This document shows positions 61,142 through 64,000 of a DNA stretch of 64,000 bases, one piece after another. The notes beneath the pieces were generated by a model. That model searched no databases. It was not told where the DNA came from and saw only the letters and a program-made list of their open reading frames with translations. The first letter of the stretch is position 1. The number at the start of each line of letters is the position of its first letter. The position numbers were made by a program, and so were the translations under genes. Source of the DNA: Flavobacteriaceae bacterium PS02337. Lineage in GTDB: Bacteria > Bacteroidota > Bacteroidia > Flavobacteriales > Flavobacteriaceae. Where the stretch lies: assembly GCA_029959285.1 (NCBI GenBank), contig JASCOE010000009.1, positions 1-64,000 on the forward strand. Reading direction: 5' to 3'.

Positions 61142-61206
61142 TCTTTTCAATATCAATTGCAATATAAATTCAATAAAAAATAAATAATAAAAATAAAATA
61201 TAGAAA

Positions 61207-62898
61207 ATGTCAGACGATAAGAAAGTAATTTTCTCAATGCAGAAATTGAGTAAAACCTATCAAGGAGCAGACAAACCAGTTCTTAAAAATATCTATTTGA
61301 GTTTCTTTTACGGAGCTAAAATTGGTATTTTGGGTCTTAATGGTTCTGGAAAATCATCTCTTTTAAAAATTATTGCAGGAGTCGATAAAAATTACCAAGG
61401 AGATGTGGTTTTTCAACCTGGTTATACTGTTGGGTATTTAGAGCAGGAACCAATTCTTGACGATTCTAAAACGGTTATCGAAATTGTTCGTGAAGGAGCT
61501 GCAGAAACTATGGCTGTTTTAGAAGAGTACAATCAAATTAATGATTTATTTGGTCTTGAAGAAAATTACTCAGATCCAGATAAAATGGATAAATTGATGG
61601 ATCGTCAAGCAGCTTTACAAGATAAAATTGATGCTCTTGGTGCTTGGGAAATCGATACAAAATTAGAAATCGCAATGGATGCATTGCGTACTCCAGAAGG
61701 AGATACGCCTATTAAAAACCTTTCAGGAGGTGAGCGCCGTCGTGTAGCTTTATGCCGTTTGTTATTGCAACAACCAGATGTATTGTTATTAGATGAGCCT
61801 ACCAACCACCTTGATGCTGAGTCAGTTCTGTGGTTAGAGCAACACTTAGCGCAATATGCTGGAACTGTAATTGCTGTAACGCACGACCGTTATTTCTTGG
61901 ATAATGTTGCAGGTTGGATTTTAGAGTTGGATAGAGGAGAAGGTATTCCATGGAAAGGAAATTACTCTTCTTGGTTAGATCAAAAATCAAACCGAATGGC
62001 TCAAGAAGAGAAAGTAGCTTCAAAACGTAGAAAAACTTTAGAACGTGAGTTGGAGTGGGTTCGTCAAGGAGCAAAAGGTCGTCAGACAAAGCAAAAAGCG
62101 CGTTTACAGAATTACGATAAATTATTAAATGAAGATCAAAAACAATTAGATGAAAATCTAGAAATCTATATCCCGAACGGACCACGTTTAGGAACAAATG
62201 TTATTGAAGCTAAAAATGTTGCAAAAGCTTTTGGTGAAAAATTATTGTATGATAATTTGAACTTTACTTTGCCACAAGCGGGAATTGTTGGAATTATCGG
62301 ACCTAACGGTGCTGGTAAATCTACTATTTTCAAAATGATTATGGGTGAACAAGCTACTGACAGCGGAGAATTTTCAGTTGGAGAAACTGTAAAAATTGCT
62401 TATGTAGATCAGTCGCACTCAAACATCGATCCGAATAAATCTATTTGGGAAAACTTTGCAGACGGTCAGGAATTGATTATGATGGGAGGAAAGCAAGTTA
62501 ACTCAAGAGCTTATTTATCTCGTTTCAATTTTGGAGGTGGGGAGCAAAACAAAAAAGTTTCAATGCTTTCTGGTGGAGAACGTAACCGTTTGCACTTAGC
62601 AATGACTTTGAAAGAAGAAGGAAACGTACTTTTACTGGATGAGCCTACGAATGACTTAGATGTAAATACACTTCGTGCACTTGAAGAAGGTTTAGAGAAT
62701 TTTGCTGGTTGTGCTGTAATTATTTCTCACGACAGATGGTTCTTAGATAGAATTTGTACACACATTCTAGCTTTTGAAGGAGATTCTGAAGTTTATTTCT
62801 TTGAAGGAAGTTTCTCTGATTATGAAGAAAATAAAAAGAAACGTCTTGGTGGTGATTTAACTCCTAAACGTTTGAAATACAGAAAATTGATTAGATAA
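61207..62898 (+). CDS. ettA: ABC-F translation factor EttA
   Basis: A 563-aa ABC-F protein with two ATPase domains and no membrane segments. Walker A motifs are GLNGSGKSSLLK and GPNGAGKSTIFK; signature motifs LSGGERRRVALC and LSGGERNRLHLA and the LLLDEPTNHLDAES segments follow. The inter-domain linker carries the family P-site arm. EttA gates the ribosome according to ATP level. It ends at a clear terminator. Confidence 0.95.
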   Translation: MSDDKKVIFSMQKLSKTYQGADKPVLKNIYLSFFYGAKIGILGLNGSGKSSLLKIIAGVDKNYQGDVVFQPGYTVGYLEQEPILDDSKTVIEIVREGAAETMAVLEEYNQINDLFGLEENYSDPDKMDKLMDRQAALQDKIDALGAWEIDTKLEIAMDALRTPEGDTPIKNLSGGERRRVALCRLLLQQPDVLLLDEPTNHLDAESVLWLEQHLAQYAGTVIAVTHDRYFLDNVAGWILELDRGEGIPWKGNYSSWLDQKSNRMAQEEKVASKRRKTLERELEWVRQGAKGRQTKQKARLQNYDKLLNEDQKQLDENLEIYIPNGPRLGTNVIEAKNVAKAFGEKLLYDNLNFTLPQAGIVGIIGPNGAGKSTIFKMIMGEQATDSGEFSVGETVKIAYVDQSHSNIDPNKSIWENFADGQELIMMGGKQVNSRAYLSRFNFGGGEQNKKVSMLSGGERNRLHLAMTLKEEGNVLLLDEPTNDLDVNTLRALEEGLENFAGCAVIISHDRWFLDRICTHILAFEGDSEVYFFEGSFSDYEENKKKRLGGDLTPKRLKYRKLIR

Positions 62899-62920
62899 TT
62901 TTTCTAATGAATTTAAAATA

Positions 62921-62961
62921 AAAAAATCCCAAATTCCAATTTCTCGGAGTTTGGGATTTTT
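62921..62961 (+). terminator. Terminator after ettA
   Basis: AAAAAATCCCAAA (62921-62933) pairs with TTTGGGATTTTT (62950-62961) and ends in a T-run. Confidence 0.85.
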
Positions 62962-62977
62962 CTTTTACGCTTTTTTT

Positions 62978-63077
62978 TGTCATTTCGAGGAACGAGAAAT
63001 CACACTAGTTTGTCGCCAAAGATTGGCGAATTTCTATGCGGAGTTACGAGTGCGATTTCTCGTTCCTCGAAATGACA
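62978..63077. repeat. 100-bp palindromic element (MITE/REP-like)
   Basis: Perfect 24-bp inverted arms (62978-63001 and 63054-63077; core GTCATTTCGAGGAACGAGAA) enclose 52 bp, with an inner hairpin TCGCCAA-AGA-TTGGCGA. The arm sequence is the same family as the repeats at 63504-63527 and 63913-63936. It looks like a non-autonomous copy. Confidence 0.85.
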
Positions 63078-63100
63078 AGATTACGCTAAATTCGAATTTT

Positions 63101-63508
63101 TCAAAGAAACTTAGATTTCAATTCCGGAGTCGGAATCATACAGCTTTCTTTTTTGCCATACCAATTATATCTGTTCTTCGCAACATAATCATAAATTCTG
63201 TCGCTAATAAAAATTGGTACAATTCTAAAAATCGGAGTCAATTTCCAAAATCCTCCAAAATGTTTTGCAATTTCTATAACTGCAGAAGATTTATAAAAAT
63301 AAGCGACACCTGGATTGTATAAAATAATACTATCCATTTTAGAAAAACTAATTCCTAGATATTTACAAATTGAAATCCCTAATTCCGATTGCAATGCTAC
63401 AAATCTGAAAACATCTTTTTTGTCATGTTTAATAATAAATTGTACAGCAGAATCACAGAGATTACAAACTCCATCAAAAAGGATTATTTTTTTATTTTTT
63501 GCAGTCAT
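63101..63508 (-). CDS. DCC-family (DUF393) thiol-disulfide protein
   Basis: A 135-aa protein of the DCC family, named after the D-x-x-C-x-x-C motif seen as FDGVCNLCDSAVQF near the N-terminus; the fold is thioredoxin-like. The natural start is the ATG at 63508 (MTAKNKKIILFDGVCNLCD). A longer version from 63544 would have an N-terminus translated from the repeat at 63504-63527 (giving HREIASFLAMT), so it is rejected. Even so, the start codon itself lies inside the repeat. Confidence 0.88.
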   Translation of the reverse strand: MTAKNKKIILFDGVCNLCDSAVQFIIKHDKKDVFRFVALQSELGISICKYLGISFSKMDSIILYNPGVAYFYKSSAVIEIAKHFGGFWKLTPIFRIVPIFISDRIYDYVAKNRYNWYGKKESCMIPTPELKSKFL

Positions 63509-63527
63509 TGCGAGGAACGAAGCAATC
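63504..63527 (+). repeat. Repeat copy left of the GIY-YIG gene
   Basis: Starts GTCATTGCGAGGAACGAAGC and matches the complement of 63913-63936 at 23 of 24 positions. It lies 31 bp past the stop codon of the GIY-YIG gene and includes the start codon of the DCC gene. Confidence 0.85.
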
Positions 63528-63557
63528 TCACGATGTTTTTCCATTACAATTTTATTT

Positions 63558-63863
63558 TTAGATAGTCATTATATTTTCTATTTCATCAAATAGATCTTCC
63601 CAATTTGGATTTATAGAACATATTAAATTATTTTTTGCTTCTCGTGATCCGGCTTTAATTTGTTTTTCTCTTGCAATTGCATCTTCAATCCATTGAAATT
63701 GTTCGTAGTAAACCAGAATGTTGAGATTATATTTTGCTGAAAATGATTTAGGATTTTTTTTGTTTTTATGTTCTAAGATTCTTTTCGGGAGATTTGATGT
63801 TACTCCAACATAAACGACTGTTTGATATTTGTTTGTTATAATATATATAAATCCAGGATTCAT
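63558..63863 (-). CDS. Single-domain GIY-YIG nuclease
   Basis: A 101-aa protein of the UPF0213/YhbQ-like GIY-YIG group. The core is FIYIITNKYQTVVYVGVTSN (residues 5-24), with the catalytic arginine in LPKRILEHK, the helix EDAIAREKQIKAGS and the glutamate/asparagine region NPNWEDL at the end. This fold cuts DNA with one catalytic metal. The gene is bracketed by inverted copies of a repeat, which suggests that it acts on, or spreads with, that repeat. Confidence 0.9.
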   Translation of the reverse strand: MNPGFIYIITNKYQTVVYVGVTSNLPKRILEHKNKKNPKSFSAKYNLNILVYYEQFQWIEDAIAREKQIKAGSREAKNNLICSINPNWEDLFDEIENIMTI

Positions 63864-63912
63864 ATTTTCTTTTTAAATTTTGTAAAATCTAAGAACGACC
63901 ATACTTAGTGTG

Positions 63913-63936
63913 GTTGCTTCGTTCCTCGCAATGACA
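63913..63936 (-). repeat. Repeat copy right of the GIY-YIG gene
   Basis: Inverted copy of 63504-63527 with one mismatch, ending CGTTCCTCGCAATGAC on the plus strand. A small hairpin (ACCA/TGGT arms) lies beside it at 63899-63915. Confidence 0.85.
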
Positions 63937-64000
63937 AAATTAATGAAAATATATTTTGTAGGTTTTTTATTATTTATAAATATTTATTATTGATTTTTAT

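Larger units (their letters stand above)
63504..63936 (-). mobile_element. Candidate mobile unit: GIY-YIG gene between inverted repeats
   Basis: The 433-bp block has 24-bp inverted ends and contains only the GIY-YIG nuclease gene. The same end sequence occurs as a gene-less 100-bp palindrome at 62978-63077. This is the pattern of an element with an autonomous (nuclease-encoding) and a non-autonomous form. Mobility is inferred, not shown. Confidence 0.45.

Noticed and set aside
62978-63077. CRISPR-like repeat
   Set aside because: There are only two inverted arms and no regularly spaced direct repeats. No cas genes or arrays were seen anywhere in the window.

Overview
The window is AT-rich and looks like a Flavobacterium chromosome (Bacteroidota). 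Supporting signs are type IX secretion genes (a SprF/PorP-like protein and a PKD adhesin with a type B sorting domain), Bacteroidota-style promoter boxes (TAnnTTTG), a CAL67264-family membrane peptide, and the general gene content. About 15 kb on the left is an accessory defence island. The remaining ~48 kb is mostly ordinary chromosome.

Island (about 1-16,670). A small XRE-type regulator (339-590) faces a very compact minus-strand operon of eleven genes (14674 down to 1027). The order is: half-length HsdS, HsdM, Fic protein, full-length HsdS with two near-identical target domains, patatin phospholipase (CapV-like), CD-NTase, E2-like protein, membrane GGDEF protein, small beta-rich protein, HsdR, YgjP-like metallopeptidase, and a protein with a C-terminal diadenylate-cyclase (DAC) domain. 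That count is twelve when the half-length HsdS is included. Most neighbours overlap or lie within 40 nt of each other. The patatin/CD-NTase/E2 trio matches the short type II CBASS layout, and it is placed inside a type I restriction-modification operon. The operon therefore carries three unrelated nucleotide-second-messenger enzyme folds: CD-NTase, GGDEF and DAC. The GGDEF protein plus the small beta-rich protein, sharing a TAATG junction, are the best candidate for an undescribed module. The island ends with a 56-aa ORF coupled to a large serine recombinase, whose reading frame terminates inside a tRNA-Arg(ACG) gene. This marks the probable attachment site; the other island end is not in the window.

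Chromosome, 16.7-28.2 kb: apt; a sensor cluster (membrane protein, histidine kinase, LuxR-type regulator); a cluster of unrecognised beta-rich proteins with a muramidase that has no signal peptide; a ~215-bp near-palindromic intergenic repeat; pheT. 28.4-32.5 kb: aldehyde dehydrogenase, DUF779 protein, AraC-type regulator, bestrophin-like channel. 32.7-38.4 kb: an RND efflux operon (adaptor, permease, TolC). 38.8-41.3 kb: thioredoxin-like protein, multi-TM protein, small helical protein, PAS protein. 41.5-44.6 kb: type IX secretion pair. 44.7-53.7 kb: recG, a lipoprotein preceded by twin ECF-like promoters and a possible small RNA, DUF1697, a PP-loop ATPase, an M1 aminopeptidase, a second patatin, a TauE/SafE permease. 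53.8-62.9 kb: an orphan antitoxin-like peptide, a structured RNA element resembling Flavo-1, pcrA/uvrD, a YrdC-type synthase, an OmpA lipoprotein, a glycosyltransferase, an HsdR_N-like single-domain protein, holA, ettA. The right edge has a 100-bp palindromic element, a DCC-family protein, and a GIY-YIG nuclease gene bracketed by inverted copies of the same repeat family, which suggests a small mobile unit.
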